From NCBI GenBank assembly GCA_947568835.1, contig OX387604.1, positions 14,475,076 to 14,539,075 of the forward strand: 64,000 nucleotides of DNA. The letters are read 5' to 3'. The notes beneath the pieces were generated by a model, which saw nothing but the letters and a program-made list of their open reading frames with translations, was not told the origin of the DNA and ran no database searches. The DNA is from Protonemura montana (Eukaryota; Arthropoda; Insecta; Plecoptera; Nemouridae). This document shows, one piece after another, positions 24,001 through 37,700 of this stretch. Position 1 is the first letter of the stretch, and the number at the start of each line of letters is the position of its first letter. The translations under genes and the position numbers were made by a program.

Positions 24001-27000
24001 TGGTGCTTTTCATCTCAGATTCACAAGCATCTGGCTACATGGCAAAACATTAAAAAGTAAACAATCAACACCCTCAAAAAACAATAAATTACTCGTCTAA
24101 TAAAAAGTGATCCAGAAATTGCTCTTTGTTGATAAAAACAATGCACTTAGATTAAACAACGAAGCATAAACTATTATGAAGCAAGACATAGGAAAAAGTG
24201 AGTTTAGCAGTTTACCTTTCTATGTACTTCAAAAATGCAAGTTTGTGGCAGGCACTTACCAGAATAAATAAAGCAAACTCTAACACCAGCCCTAAAACGC
24301 CTTCCGTTAAATGTGTCTTCTCTCTAATATTTATCTAACTCTTTCTTACTGAAGGGTTACCCTACAAGTTGAAAATTGTAAGTTGTAGGTTTATATGCTC
24401 CTGTGCAAACACAGAGACGGCATTGGCATGACCTGTGGCCAGCAGGGGCGCCGAGTTGGGAGAGTGGCGTGATTGTTGTGGGTTTCTCTACTTTCGAGGA
24501 GTCCAGATTTATACATCTGAGTGAGCAGCCTGCAACGCGACTCACGAGATAGATTAATCTTGGTATACTTCTTCGCTCTCAAGCCCAGCTATCTTTGAGT
24601 TTGTGCTGCCTGGCCATGCTTGCCTGCTTGGTTCTGCTGGTGTTTGCGGTCGTTATACCGTGCAATGTGTGTTTGTGTGCTCGCCTACTGTACAAGAACA
24701 CGCGCAGTAATACTAAGTGCTATATAACATTCTATTCCAGAAACCACGCTAAGAACAATATTATTTTCAACCTTCTATTAATGTTGCGAATGCTTTTAGT
24801 GAAAGTTCGTTCTGATATTCCACTTCATAAATAACCGTGTTAAATGTGCTTTCTGCAGTGAGCTTTAAAGGAGCAAACAAGATTTTAGATTTGAATGGGG
24901 TGTAAATTTTCGAGGACCCTTGGCGCGTTGATTCCTAATTGTTAAATAGAGGAGTACGGGTGGTAATGCATTCAATTCAGCGATTTTAAAATACTTTTTC
25001 GGTGCGTTTCATGTACAATAAACTTGTTAATTGCACCAAGAGAATTTCTAGAAAGTAGTAGAAGCTGATTTAAGCTTTAAATATCAAGGTCAAGGTCAAG
25101 ATTTTGCAATGAAGTTCGTGGGTAAAGTCGGAGAGCCAGCCTCAATGTTTCACTTTCTGTAGACGAGTCTGAAACTCATAGTAACGGTAGGTTTCACCCG
25201 ATGGCGCTTGTGGCTGTCCTTTTGAACAAACCTCTACAATGAAATAATTACGACTCAAAATATCGCAAGTTATATATCAATCATTAGGGTTGGCATTAAT
25301 TAAGATTAATTGAGGTATACCAGTCTTGAACTCGAGTAATCAGTGAGAAATCACGAGATTACATTTCTGAACACTCGAAACCAAGGTGTACCTAGTAGCA
25401 TCCTCAATTTGAGTTGATGAAATATTCATTTGTCGGTCAGTTTTCGTGAAGACAGTTCAAAATTTGTAAGATTAGTACTTATAGTACAATAGAACTATGT
25501 AGTACTGCTATTATAGAAAGTACTTTCTAGTAGTTAGTAGATAAAAGTACGAGTTTACTACTTCTGAGACATATCGATATCTAAGAAATAACCAGGAATC
25601 AGGATCGACAGCTGCACTCTAAAAAGCGACACATGTAACAAAAAGGTAAAAGGTATAATGTAAAAAAAAAAATCCCATGGACACGATTTCCATTACGTTT
25701 TTTCCCTGCGTTCGTGTCTACACCAAACGCGAGAAATTATTAAAACACATTCTGGGATTTAGCGAATGGATGGGCGCTTAAAAATACTAACTCTGCTCGA
25801 AAGAAAAACAAGAGTTAAATCTTCTGTTGAGCTTTTTACACTGTACCTGGCTGTAGTCACTTTTCGCACCTTTTAACGTGATAAGATTCTTAAATCACCT
25901 CTTACCTCCAGAAGTGCTTTATTTCTCGAGTGAAAGACTGATTTTTTTATGTGTCGGTTAACTCTTTGAAGTTTATACTCATTATATTTGAGTATAATTG
26001 AGAGGAATAAAAGTAAGCGAAGTTTCTCTGATGTTGAAACAAATGGATAGCGTTCTGTACATGTCCTCGTTTCAGGTAATTTACTAAAGAGAGGTGAAAA
26101 TTAACATGAGTGAAGTCAACCAAATTGGGGGTGTGCAGGACGATGCATCGCCAATGTTTGATAGCAAAGGCACCTGTAACGGTAATGAAGTTCTGAAAAT
26201 TAAATTTTATTCATTAAAGGACACTTATTTTAAAAGTTTTAAAAGTAATCTTCATGGAGGGAAGTGAGCAACCGATAGCAGGTCCGTTAAGTGTCCTTTT
26301 TATTGAAGCTACCGACAATTCTCTGCATCATTTCAGCATGTTTTATTTAGAATATACCTTTCGCTGTTTGCTTCTAAATAAATACGAAAACAAAAATATT
26401 TTGCCAATGAAATCAGAAAAGTTTCAAAGATGCAAGATGAGATAGGCGAATATATCTAAATACTGGTGTGGTTTGGTTCTCTTACAACCATGATTGCTGT
26501 GCCAATATTTGTGTAACTTGAAGTCTCTTGTGACAATATATAATATTCTTCTATTGCATTAAGTCTTCCTCAAAGTAAAAACAAACAGAGTCTTCGTATT
26601 TCTGGGTCTCATATAACGGTATAACCGTGCATACAGGAATAGCTCAGTGCGGATACTTAAAAAGGTTCAACTTTGAGTTGGTTTATGATTACTTAGGTAG
26701 AATCGCGGTACACGAGAGCCTACGAGAGTAGGTAGAGAAAACAAATTAAATATGAATTTAATGCACATTTTTTTGTTTGAAGTTACAAGAGTAGCGAGTT
26801 GAGAGATCAAATTGTTTAATTACAAAGTACTCTGTTGTCAACTAATTAAAGAAGTTGTAATTATTCTTGAAGTAATACCTTCTTACTCAGCTCGCGTCTT
26901 CTCAATGTTTTATTTATTTTTATTTGTCTTTTGAAACTGTTCAGCGAATGTATTTCGTCGAGTGGTATAATTACCTACTTTAGAGAGTACGGCTGACGCT

Positions 27001-28715
27001 GTCGCAATCGACATCAGTTACTCTGTAAGGGGGTGTGGGTGAAGGAAAGGGGTAGGGCTGCCGGCGTTTAACAGGCAAGCTACGTTAGGCGTGAAGTGCT
27101 GGGCAAGAATTTGGGAAAGCCAGTAAGTTGGTCATATCGTTGTTGTTCTCTGATAACCACAGTTCGAAATCTTGTCTCGAAAGTCTAAATGAAACTCCGA
27201 ATGAGAATTCCACTATAGCTTCTCGCTTCCAACTTCATACATAGATGTTGCAACAGTTTGCGTTTAATTAAAATGCAGAGTATTGCCGACCATTTCCAAA
27301 ATTTAATGAAAGTATCGAGAACTGTTTGAATTGTAAAGGTTACTTTGTACATTGTCGGACATATTTCCCTCAAAGGAACCGAACTGACGTGGCCAAGTAT
27401 ATCTATGTAGATATCTGAAGCACATCATTATTTCGTCTACAAGTCTAAATTGCAAAGTCAGATCTGCTTAAACTCGTTTATAATGGCATTATTATACTTT
27501 GTACTTCTCTTGAAAGCATAAAGATAATTTAGAAACTTTTCAATGGCTTTTTGCAAAGTTCTTGAATCTCTATAGTTCTATTATATTGTTGTATGTGGAC
27601 TCTGAGCGCAAGTCGAGAAAATGGATGAAATAAGGACTTGGTATTCATACCTGTGCACACCTGAGCTGAGCTGCGTTGCTCTGCGTCGAGCTGAGCCAAA
27701 CAAGGAAGACAATTCAAGACACGGTGGTTGCAAACTCCCGTGATTGGGCTCACTCACTCGCTCGCTCGCAGCGAAATAATATCATCGAGCTATTTCCAGT
27801 TTCTAGTTTCCAGTTTCCAGTTTCCAGGGACCAGTTTTCAGAGACCAGCCATAGCCAAGAACCAATACCACAAATTTGACAAGCTTTCAAATCAACCAAA
27901 AGGAAGTGAATCAGATAAAGACCGATCGTCTGGCAGCTGTGATTTCACGATAAGATCAACATTAATCTGTTCGTTTGGACGTGGTTGTGATCTTAATCGA
28001 GATCGGGACGTGACTCCTTGGAATGAGACCGAGACGAGAATGCATTTCCAGCCGAATAGTTTGATCGTGATTTTTTATTAACTACGCGATTGTTTAATAT
28101 TAATGGAACCATGCCACTTTGCTTTCCAATAAACTGATTTCTTGTTTTTGATTATAACGTCGGCAGTGAGCGCGTTTTAATTCATATAAATGATACGGGA
28201 TTTCTGAACACTGTGATACCCTTTAATACAATTTTTCACAATTCTTTGCGACAGTAAAACTGGCACGGTACTAAAAACGGACTAAAACAAGTAACATAAC
28301 TGTCACTAATAGTCTGTAGTGTTAGTGTGTACCGTTCCTAGATTTAGTGCCATTGAAGGGAACCCTAGGACCCTGTGACCTTGTCCTTGAGACGTATAGC
28401 AGCCATGGCTGACTGACCTTTTCATATTAAGGCTTGTTGGCGTATTAGAAATACCGGTTCTGTGAAATCACTAAAGTTAAGCAACACTTCGCTGGGTTAG
28501 AATTTGGATGGGTGGTTTTCATACACATGACTTGTTCAGTGTTTGGGTTGGGTGGGTGAGTGGTTGACTGAGTGATTGAGGGTATTGAAGCTGGTACAAC
28601 AATTGCATTTGTCTTGCTGATCAACCTCTCGACAGCATGGATATATGGAGGAATCATGTTGTTTGAGTTGTACTATTCTTCGGAAGGGACTTTAAGCCGG
28701 TGGTCCCCTTAGTAC

Positions 28716-28746
<31 letters not shown>

Positions 28747-31700
28747 TGTGGTGTTTAACAACGCACTGTTTTGACATCTGGCCATGCGGCACTGGTCTAA
28801 TGGCGTCGGTGAATGAGTGGATGATGATGAGGATGATGATGAACCTAACCTAGCCTAGAAGGGAGGAGGGGAAACCCGGTGCCGGCACGTAGCGTACTCC
28901 TGTCGAAGAGCACCAAGGGGACCACCGGCTTAACGTCCCTTCCGAAGGACGGTACAACGCGAATAACAGGATTCCTCCACAAATCCATGCTGTCGAGAGA
29001 TTGATAAGCAAGGCGTGTATGATGGTCACCCATCCAATACCTGACTCAGCGCAGTGTTGCTTAACTTCGGTGATTTAACGAGCACCGATGTTTCCAACAC
29101 GCCAAACCGTTTGGTCCCCTTAGTACTCTTTGACACGAGTAGATTATGTGCCGCTACCGTTTTTTTTTCTTCTCCAATCTAGGCTTGGCTAGGTTCATCA
29201 TCTTCCTCATCAACACCCACTCGTACCCTGACGCCCTTAAAATAGCGCCACAGAGTCCGTTGTCAAAGCAGTGCGTCATTATACCCAACAAATCCTTTAA
29301 TCGATTTTCTTCTTTTTAGTGGTGAAACAGTTTTACGAGGTGCAAGTGTACGACGAGTTCGTCATTTTGGGGAACACTGCGGTGCTTAAATGCCACATCC
29401 CTTCGTTCGTCCGAGAGTTTGTTACTGTCACTTCCTGGGCGCGTGGATCCGGCGAACATATCGGAACAGACATCAGCAAAGGTAAGCAACCACTTAATTA
29501 CTCGCTATTTTCGTTTTACCACTCGTTTTAGCTTTCACAGCGAAATATTGCCAAAGAAACGCTATACGTGGTCATTTATATGAAAAGTACATGATATCCT
29601 AAGGATCAAACGGTGCCTCTTTGCTTCGGCCATTTTAGCCACATTTATATTGTTCATTCATTTAGGCATCCGCGTATTGGGCCCCTTTTACATGCCAAAG
29701 TAAACTAATCAAAACAAAAGGTCAAACGAAGTTACATTATGCATTCGCCAAATTCGGTATACCTTTCCATTTTTGAGGTAGAATCCTCATTAAAACTTTT
29801 TTTGAATGATTTGGCGTTTCGCGATTCATTCATTGAGCATTTTTTTTCGGTTAGATAAAAAAAAATGGAATGAAGCATTCACTGAAAGTATGGCTTTGGA
29901 AAAAAATATTAATAGAAAGCAACACATTTTTACTCTCTCATCCCAACAAAACTCACAATTAATTACTTTAAATTTTTAACATTGAAGCTGGGAGTTTTCA
30001 ACCGTAATTAGCTAGTTCTCGTTCACACACAAATTTCAAGCATTTCACATATTATACGAAGGCGCTATTGCAAATAATTTTATAAAATCTCACATTTTAC
30101 GGTACACCGTACGATTGAGTGGGGTCGTAACTCGCCCATGGGCGCAATTTTCTATCACGGAACCTATCATGATTGGTTGTTGATCGCAACTTGTCACATT
30201 ATTGATGGGGGGTGGTCGTGGGCCGGGGTTGAAGGGGTGCGTAGAGCGCCGGCGGGCTGGAGGTAGTGATGGGAGCAACAGGGGACGTTTGATATGGCTG
30301 TGTCGTTTTCAACACTTGAAGGGACTTTCTCTGACGAAGGATCAAGCTTGGAAATGACAGATTTTTTTTGCTGGTTCCAACAGCCTTACTTTTTTTTTGC
30401 TTTTGACATCTATATCAACTCTATCACGTCAACCAACTCTCCTTTCAGTTGACGGCATTTCAGAATTGTTCGATGTAAGATAATCACAATTGCAAGTTAA
30501 CAGTTTTTGGTCTGAAATCCCCATGAAGTTGCCATGTATTGCACTAGGCTTATAGTTTATATTCAGAGTCACGGAGGTACTGTTGGACGTTTTACAGCAT
30601 CAACACGTGGTAAAGGTTACGGCCACAGCGCTTGCAGCCGTTCTTTTTAACAATCCTCTACATTTATATAATTGCGACTATAAAATCTGAATATGGATAC
30701 ATCTATATCAGTTGTTTTATCATTAAAAAATTGGCAATGTTCGCGAGACAACTTGGAAAAAGCGCTTAGACTCTGACTAAACCTGAAAACCTAATGATAT
30801 TTGCCAAAGTTTTAATGATAAAGTAATAAATGTCTTTGACTGCTATTGACTGTGAACCGTTACCGGTTTTGTCCCGATTTCAGGAGGCCGATACTCGGTG
30901 TTTCCATCAGGAGAGCTTCACATCCGGTCAGTAACCCACAACGACGGCATCCTGGCATACAGGTGCGAAACAAGGCACACTCTGACAGGAGAGCAGCGGC
31001 TAAGCGCGATCTCGGGAAAGTAAGAACACGTACTTGTAAAAAGGCTCGCATGAATTTTTAAGGGCTGGCTTTATAGTTTAGCCTGTGAGAGAATATACCA
31101 TATCAGATACCTCTGTATGAATTTGTGGAATAATGAATCGAAGGGATAGCAAATGGTACCTTCACTCACGTGATACATAGTGCAATAATTATATTCTACG
31201 GTCCCATGTCGTTTTTTTATCTCGCCTACCAATAGTTTTAATAATTTTCGTGCCTTTACTTTTTGAGTCCTCGAGCAGCCAGCCATACGCAGTAAAATTC
31301 ATTTGATCTTTTGCGTTCGTCTCTTTATTTTTCAGCCAGAGTTGATAATTATAATAAAACAAAGTCCTTTGTCGTATTGCAGTGCTGGCCTTTTTTGGAC
31401 ATTGATTAAAGGAAAGACTTTGGAACTTTAGGGAAGTTGAACAGTTTGTTAACTTTAAGCCATGGAATCTGATAAGGGCAGTCGGAGGGATAGGTATATC
31501 ACACTAATGGAGCGTTAATCTTTAAAGCCTGATTTATAAAAGCCGACGTTTTTCGTTCAGCTTGTTTGTCACATTTTGGTCATTCGAATTTCAGTGTTTT
31601 TCAACATATTATTGACTACATAGCTATGAGAGATTTATGTCAAATATAAATATTTGTGAGTTTTCAGGTTATGTCCTTTCTAACGCATTTTTGTTGGTTG

Positions 31701-34700
31701 CTCTGAGGGTTGCGTTTAGGAGAAGCTGAATTTTGCAACCGGTGACATTATAAGTACTTGTATTTTATGTAGTTTTCGTGAAAGAAAAACTAATATATAT
31801 TGAAATACAGCTCTAATTTTCTAGAGTTCTAGAATTAAAGTTGTACTCAATAACATATGAAAGTGTTGAGTGATAAATTTACTTAACGACGAAAGCCGAT
31901 TATTCCTTAATAATTATTGTGTCGCTCAGAGTTTGTAGCATGCTATTATTTGATTAGCTTTAAACTTATTAGTGAAGGAGTTGATCGAGTTTCACGTTCC
32001 GTAGTCTAGCTACTCTAGCCACACGAGTGAGCTGATTTACCGACTAATAAAATCATGGGAAACGGAGTCAGTCGGTTTTCTTCGATTAGAAAATCCACTT
32101 GTCAATATAACTGCACTTAAAAGTTGCTCTCCTAGCGCGAGTAATTCAAGTAAAAAGTAATTTTAACGGTTGTTGTAACTTCATCTGGTAGACTTGGATC
32201 GTATGAAGATAAACTCATCTCATCCCTCTATCCATGACACCGGTTCACCAACCCCTTCATCACCATACCTTTACAACCCACCTAAAATCAAATTAGCTTC
32301 AAACACGTCTGTACTTGCCGCCTATCACTTCTTCGAATCCCATCGCGTATTTGACCCAGACAGATATTACAGGCGATGATTGTCATGTGCCGAATTGAAA
32401 GTAGAGACTTTTAGGAAACTAAACACTAATCGACCAGGGAACTGCAACACAGTTCAATTCTTAGTTTGTCCAAAGTAATTATTTCCAAGCACAATCTCCT
32501 AATCTGTGCCAGCAGAGGAGCTCAACGTGGGATCTATACTCTGATTTTCATTCCACCTCCTTATCTGAAATGTGTCCCGAACCCGTTAAATAACGACCGG
32601 AACAAGTATAACGTCCTCAGATTTCAAACAACGTATTGATTTTAGAATAGATTCCAGAGATTGTGCTAAACGCTAATTCGAAGAAGCATTCAATCAATTG
32701 GAAAGATCGTGCTTAAACCCAGAGTTCGTGAGGATTTTGAGATGAATTTGTGCATATACATGAATGTAAAAACAGTATTTTACCAACAAATATAATTCCT
32801 GGGATTGAGTAATCTCATCTGAATAATAAAAATTTACGTGATAGGAAATACATGTATGACACGGCATATCCTTTCATTACAAAAACAAGTTCCCTCTGTA
32901 TTTATGCTTAATAAACTATGTGCCAAATTAACTGTGCAAAGTGCAGATATTGGCAGCATACCTGATGTGTAATACAGTAGTGACCGCCCCATTGTACCTT
33001 AGCGTAAAATAGACATGAAACAGAGGTATGTGGTGTTTCCACGATATCTCGTAATACAGCGTGGCTTCAATACCAGCATTCTCCGAATGAATCACAACTG
33101 ATCCGTACACATATTTCATTTTGGTATCTCGGAATCAATTGAATCTAAATCAGAAATTAAACAATGTGGTAACACGGTCAAATAGCACTAAACCATTTAA
33201 ATTAATTAACATTTCATTTAAATTCGACGCATAAACAAATCGAGAATTTGTAATTAAATAAAAGATTTACGCGAAGAAAACATTACAATTTATATTCACA
33301 CTGGGCACCGGGAACTACGAACTGGACGCTAGGTATCAGGCGCTGGGCACCAGGCGCTGGGCACCACGTGGTAGGCACCGGGCGCTGTGCACCGGACACG
33401 GCGGGCACAGGACGGTGCCCTTTATCGATCAAACAGAATTATTGTAGGAGCTCCAGGAAGATAGGGTAGGATCCATGTCCCACAGACCACTATAGCGCCT
33501 CTGCCAAAACCACATACACATGTTTATTGTTTACAAACAGATCCTTTGGCCATTTGGCTTCGCAGAAGTCACTCTTTCGTTTCGCTGTTTCCGCAATTCG
33601 CTTTTGACAGTGGTCGAATGTACAGTTTGGAATGTCAATGAACGGAAAGTTGTGTAGTATTGTTTGCTCGGTGTCCCATGGATGGTCAGTGAAAACGCCA
33701 GGGGTGGTCAGGCGGAGATTTGGAAGCCGAGACAGTATGTGGGCTAATTTAGGAGCTCAATTTTAAAGCTTTGGAGTATCAATTGGTTTTCGAACTGTAA
33801 CTTCGAACTAGTTACATTTTTTCATAGGACATTCTTAACAATCGCAGGATTACAAATCGCTCTTTAAAGTTTGCGACAATTTTTAACACCAACATTCCGC
33901 ATTCATTGCCCCAGAAAACAATTGCCAAGGCATGACATTTTTGGTACCTCTCTAAGTTTCATTGATAGGCGTATAAAGATTGACATAAACACAAAATAAA
34001 ACTGTAAAACACAGTTAGGTATAAGTGTGTCGTCCGATTACCTCCACGTTGTATTGCAACCCCTTTAACTTCTCATTCGAATTGGCAATCTTCTCTGAAG
34101 TGCGCAGAAGGCGACCGAAGCGTTTTTGAGAGAACGTACTCATTTTACAAAGCCTCCTCCTCCTCTCCCCCACAGCAGCCATGTTTGACGATGACGTGTG
34201 ACGTTTGTGTTGGTGACAGGGTGATTGTGACAGACCCGCAGAGCTCTGTTCCCCCAAGGGTGACGGATTCGCGCAGCACGCTGCAAGCTCGACAAAAGGA
34301 ACCTGTAGAGATGCCGTGCGCTGCGCAAGGATTCCCGCTGCCCACCTACACGTGAGTACACTGCCCGTAGTGCCCACACTGCCCTCACTGCACACACTGC
34401 CCACACTGCCCCCACTGCCCCCACTGCCCCCACTGCCCGTAGTGCCCACACTGACCTCACTTCAATGTCCGACTTCCACCTCATGCGGGCATTTACTGAA
34501 AGTGGTGTACTAATTTTCATGCCCGTAATGAAGGGTCGCTTGAATTGAGTTTACAATGTTGATTAGAGAATCACTGGATCACCTATTTCAGAATGTAATT
34601 GTATGCAGTGTTAGCTCCGTTATCTTCTTCACGCTAATCTATGGTACGTGCAAAAATGTTATTTTTATTTAATCGATGGATCCGAAAAAAGGAAGGTATT

Positions 34701-37700
34701 CCCAATTCCCAACAAGGATCGAAAAATGTTCATTTTTCTGATGTTCACTTTCGCTGTTGTGCTCGTCCTTTGTTCTTGCTTCTTGTTCTCTTTGCGTTAT
34801 CGATGCTAGCTGCAATCCACAGGTGATTGGGGATAACCGCAAAAAGTGGGAACAGAGTAGTTAACACCCTTAGTAGAGCAGCTAAGTTAATCAAGCTGTT
34901 GTCCTCAAAGAGATACGCGATAATATTTCATAACCAAATTGAGGCTCGCTTTTTGCCAGCTTGCAATTCACCAAGTACTTAAAAATAAAACGCGCGTCCT
35001 CTCAAAAATAAAATAAAACGCGTTCTGGAGTTGGTGCCAAACCTCAGTCTACAGCTTGTGATACCAAATGTGTAGGCTAAACTTTACCCTGGTATTATAA
35101 AACTGATAAAAATGTAAATTTTTAGAATAATTTGGCTGTTATTAAATTCTTATGAGTGGATTTACTTTTCCAACTGACGCGAGCTCTTTATAAAATGAAG
35201 TTGTAACTTACACTGTGCACCATACCGTGTCCCGACGAAACTCGATTAACGAAGAGAACTGTGCCTTTCCCATCGCATACCTACGCTCTCTGCTAACATA
35301 GCCAACCAGATCAACCTCCTGAGTCGTATGTACTATTATATCATAACCCCATTTCTTCTTGAGATAATGATTATTTTTCTTGAGCTGCACGCGCCCGCGG
35401 TCGGATGGGTGGTTGGGAGGGTGGGTGGGTAGGTGGGTGGGTGGGTGAGTGGGTTTTCGGTGGGGTGCGATATCTTTGTTGTGAACAGCAGAGCTCTGCA
35501 TACCTCTCCTCTAGGGCAGGTATCTGCGGGAGCGTCTCTTTAATCAGTCACGCTGAAGGCTGACACATCAGTCAACGCATCACTTGGTATGGGGGGAATG
35601 TCGCGTGATTAGTGCTAGGAAACTAACACTGGCTTCAAGATAAAGAGGGGTGTGGGTGGGGGGGGGCTTGAGGTCATTCGTGGTCTTTTCGAGTCTCCTT
35701 CTCGTCTATTTGCAGACAAGGCATTTGAGGGCTTGTGGAGCAGGGACTCGGGGGCTTGTTGAAGAACGAGAACTGAAATAAAAACAAATGCGATTTGTTG
35801 GACCAAGGGCCTAGTAAGAATCTGTCGTGGGACACTCATTTAGGCTTAGGTGACCGGCAGCCCATGCTATGCATTGAGAAACCGCAGGGAGCGTGGGAGG
35901 ATCACTTACGCTATGCATCTGTAGGCGGTGGAGAAGAAAACGTAAATCTCATTTGCTAAGAAATTGTGTCTGCAGGGAAGATAACTGAAAATGTAGAAGT
36001 GTTTCATTGCTCTCCGTCGTCCCGATCATTTCATATCAGTTTTTCTCTCTCTACATTTATTTTACTACTTCGCTCTTCGTACAGGCAGCCAGTAATAGCA
36101 CTCACCAGCTGAACGCAATGTTGAAATTTGAACAAATTTCTTTCCGCATAAATTATTATTACAAATTCAATTTAATCTAATACATTACGAATTTGAAATT
36201 TCAAACCGAAATACACTTCGATTTTTACTCAATTCCCTTACGGCTGAGCACCCCCTCCACCTCACCCTTCCCAAACCACCGACGCGGGAGAGCAAATCTG
36301 GTGTAATGTATACGAGCGCACATATTTTTTAATCAACAAATGGGTTCATCCAATAATCTTATCGATTCATTCGATAAATCTCCATCCGTAAGCGTAAAGG
36401 GGTGACATCTGGTGATGGCAGGTGGCGAGGAAAACGGTACTCTTCTAGGGGGTGCTCTGGTATCAAAGAGATGCGGGTTTCCACAGGTTAAGCAAAACTG
36501 CTATTGATCACATGGTGGATAGGTGTCCGTATTCACCACCTACAATATTGGGCAAAAAGTGTTTAATTTTGTTTGGCAACCTTATTATGAAGACAAAGTA
36601 GTTAACAGATATTGATAATGGACAAAGATAAAGTAGAAGACAAGTGTCAAAAACCATTTTAACCCTATTGTTTGTTTGACGTCACCAGTCTGCTTTTCAG
36701 GGAAATGAAAAATGAACACCAGCGTAGGAATTATGGTAAAATAGCTAGAATACTCGCTCGCCTTAATAAAGTTTCCTCATCCACAACATTAATAACGTGT
36801 GAAACTTGATACTTAAGAGTAGCGGTAAAAGTCTCGTATTCTATTTAAAAAATGGCCTATCACACAGCTTACTTGCTACAACAACTCTTGCTTGCTCTGC
36901 CTGTTACTTGCTTGTATTTTTTTTATGAGAATTGCTTTTGAAGCAAATACAGCATATACCAACTGGAAAGACCAACTGCTTGCAAAGACTAACTGCATTC
37001 GAAGAGTTATTGGTATTTAAAATTTAATGTAGCAAGAAAACTGTGACAAACGCAAACGGCTATTTTGACTTGAAGTTCTTACTATCCAAATTTTGTAACC
37101 GGTGATCTGCGTTTGCTGCAGGTGGTATGTAACACGCGAGGAAGAACTCAATGTACCGGTGAAGCTGGGCAGCAGGATACGACAGGTTTCGGGCAGCCTC
37201 TTCTTCGATCATGCAACAGTAGAAGACAGCGCACGGTATACGTGTCTTGTTAACAACAGCGTGGGAGCGGAGCGCGCAGCTTCGACCTTGACGGTTACAG
37301 GTAACGTCTGATGATAAAAACTGGGTTGAAAATTCATCCGAACAGTCACAAGTACATAACTACTCTCGGTGATAATATTAAGAAGAGTCTGCGAACTGTA
37401 CGACGAGTAAATTCTCACAATTGAAGTGTCTTTCTAAAATAATTAGTTTCAAGCTCCAAAGAAAACTGTAAAAATTAACAAAAAATTGCATTGGGCAGAA
37501 GACCTTGCAGAAAAAAAAAAGTTACCTCAGTAGGTGCACCAGACTTTCGACAGAAAGTCAATAGATATCAATATCTGCGACGGTTTGTCGTTCATTTGTG
37601 GGCAATTTCCAACTGCTTTAATGGAATAAACGGCGTTGCTGAGCTCCCATTAACGTTTTAACTGTCGGTTCAAAGGCGAAGACAGTCAAACAAACACTTT

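Larger units (their letters stand above)
28428..29287 (+). mobile_element. 5S-rRNA-derived SINE, copy A (host of a nested insertion)
   Basis: The head (about 28436-28525) reads like 5S rRNA: ACCGGTTCTG, AAATCACTAAAGTTAAGCAA, TTGGATGGGTGG, covering the internal pol III A and C boxes. After an extra 80-85 bp, the body continues (CTCTCGACAGCATGG, GGAAGGGACTTTAAGCCGG) to 28716. It is interrupted by copy B (28717-29112) and resumes at 29113-29287 (CTAGGTTCATCATCTTCCTC, CAGTGCGTCATTATAC). Divergence from copy B shows it is the older element. It ends about 35 bp before the exon 4 acceptor. Confidence 0.8.
20185..29319 (+). other. Dscam: Dscam intron 3 (9.1 kb)
   Basis: Bounded by GTTAGT and TTCTTTTTAG. 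It contains a 28-base poly-G (22072-22099), a poly-C (23939-23951), a short perfect inverted repeat (26216-26299), a CCAGTTT-type repeat (27797-27845) and the nested 5S-headed SINEs at its 3' end. No duplicated Ig2 exon is visible. The rest is AT-rich with no gene recognised. Confidence 0.8.
34352..37121 (+). other. Dscam: Dscam intron 6 (2.8 kb)
   Basis: Bounded by GTGAGT and TTGCTGCAG, splitting Ig3. It contains the CACTGCCC minisatellite at the donor and a GGGT repeat (about 35411-35453). No duplicated Ig3 exon is seen. Confidence 0.75.

Noticed and set aside
34015..34520. Minus-strand 126 and 144-codon frames with GS- or AV-rich repeats
   Set aside because: Antisense shadows of the CACTGCCC minisatellite and exon 6.
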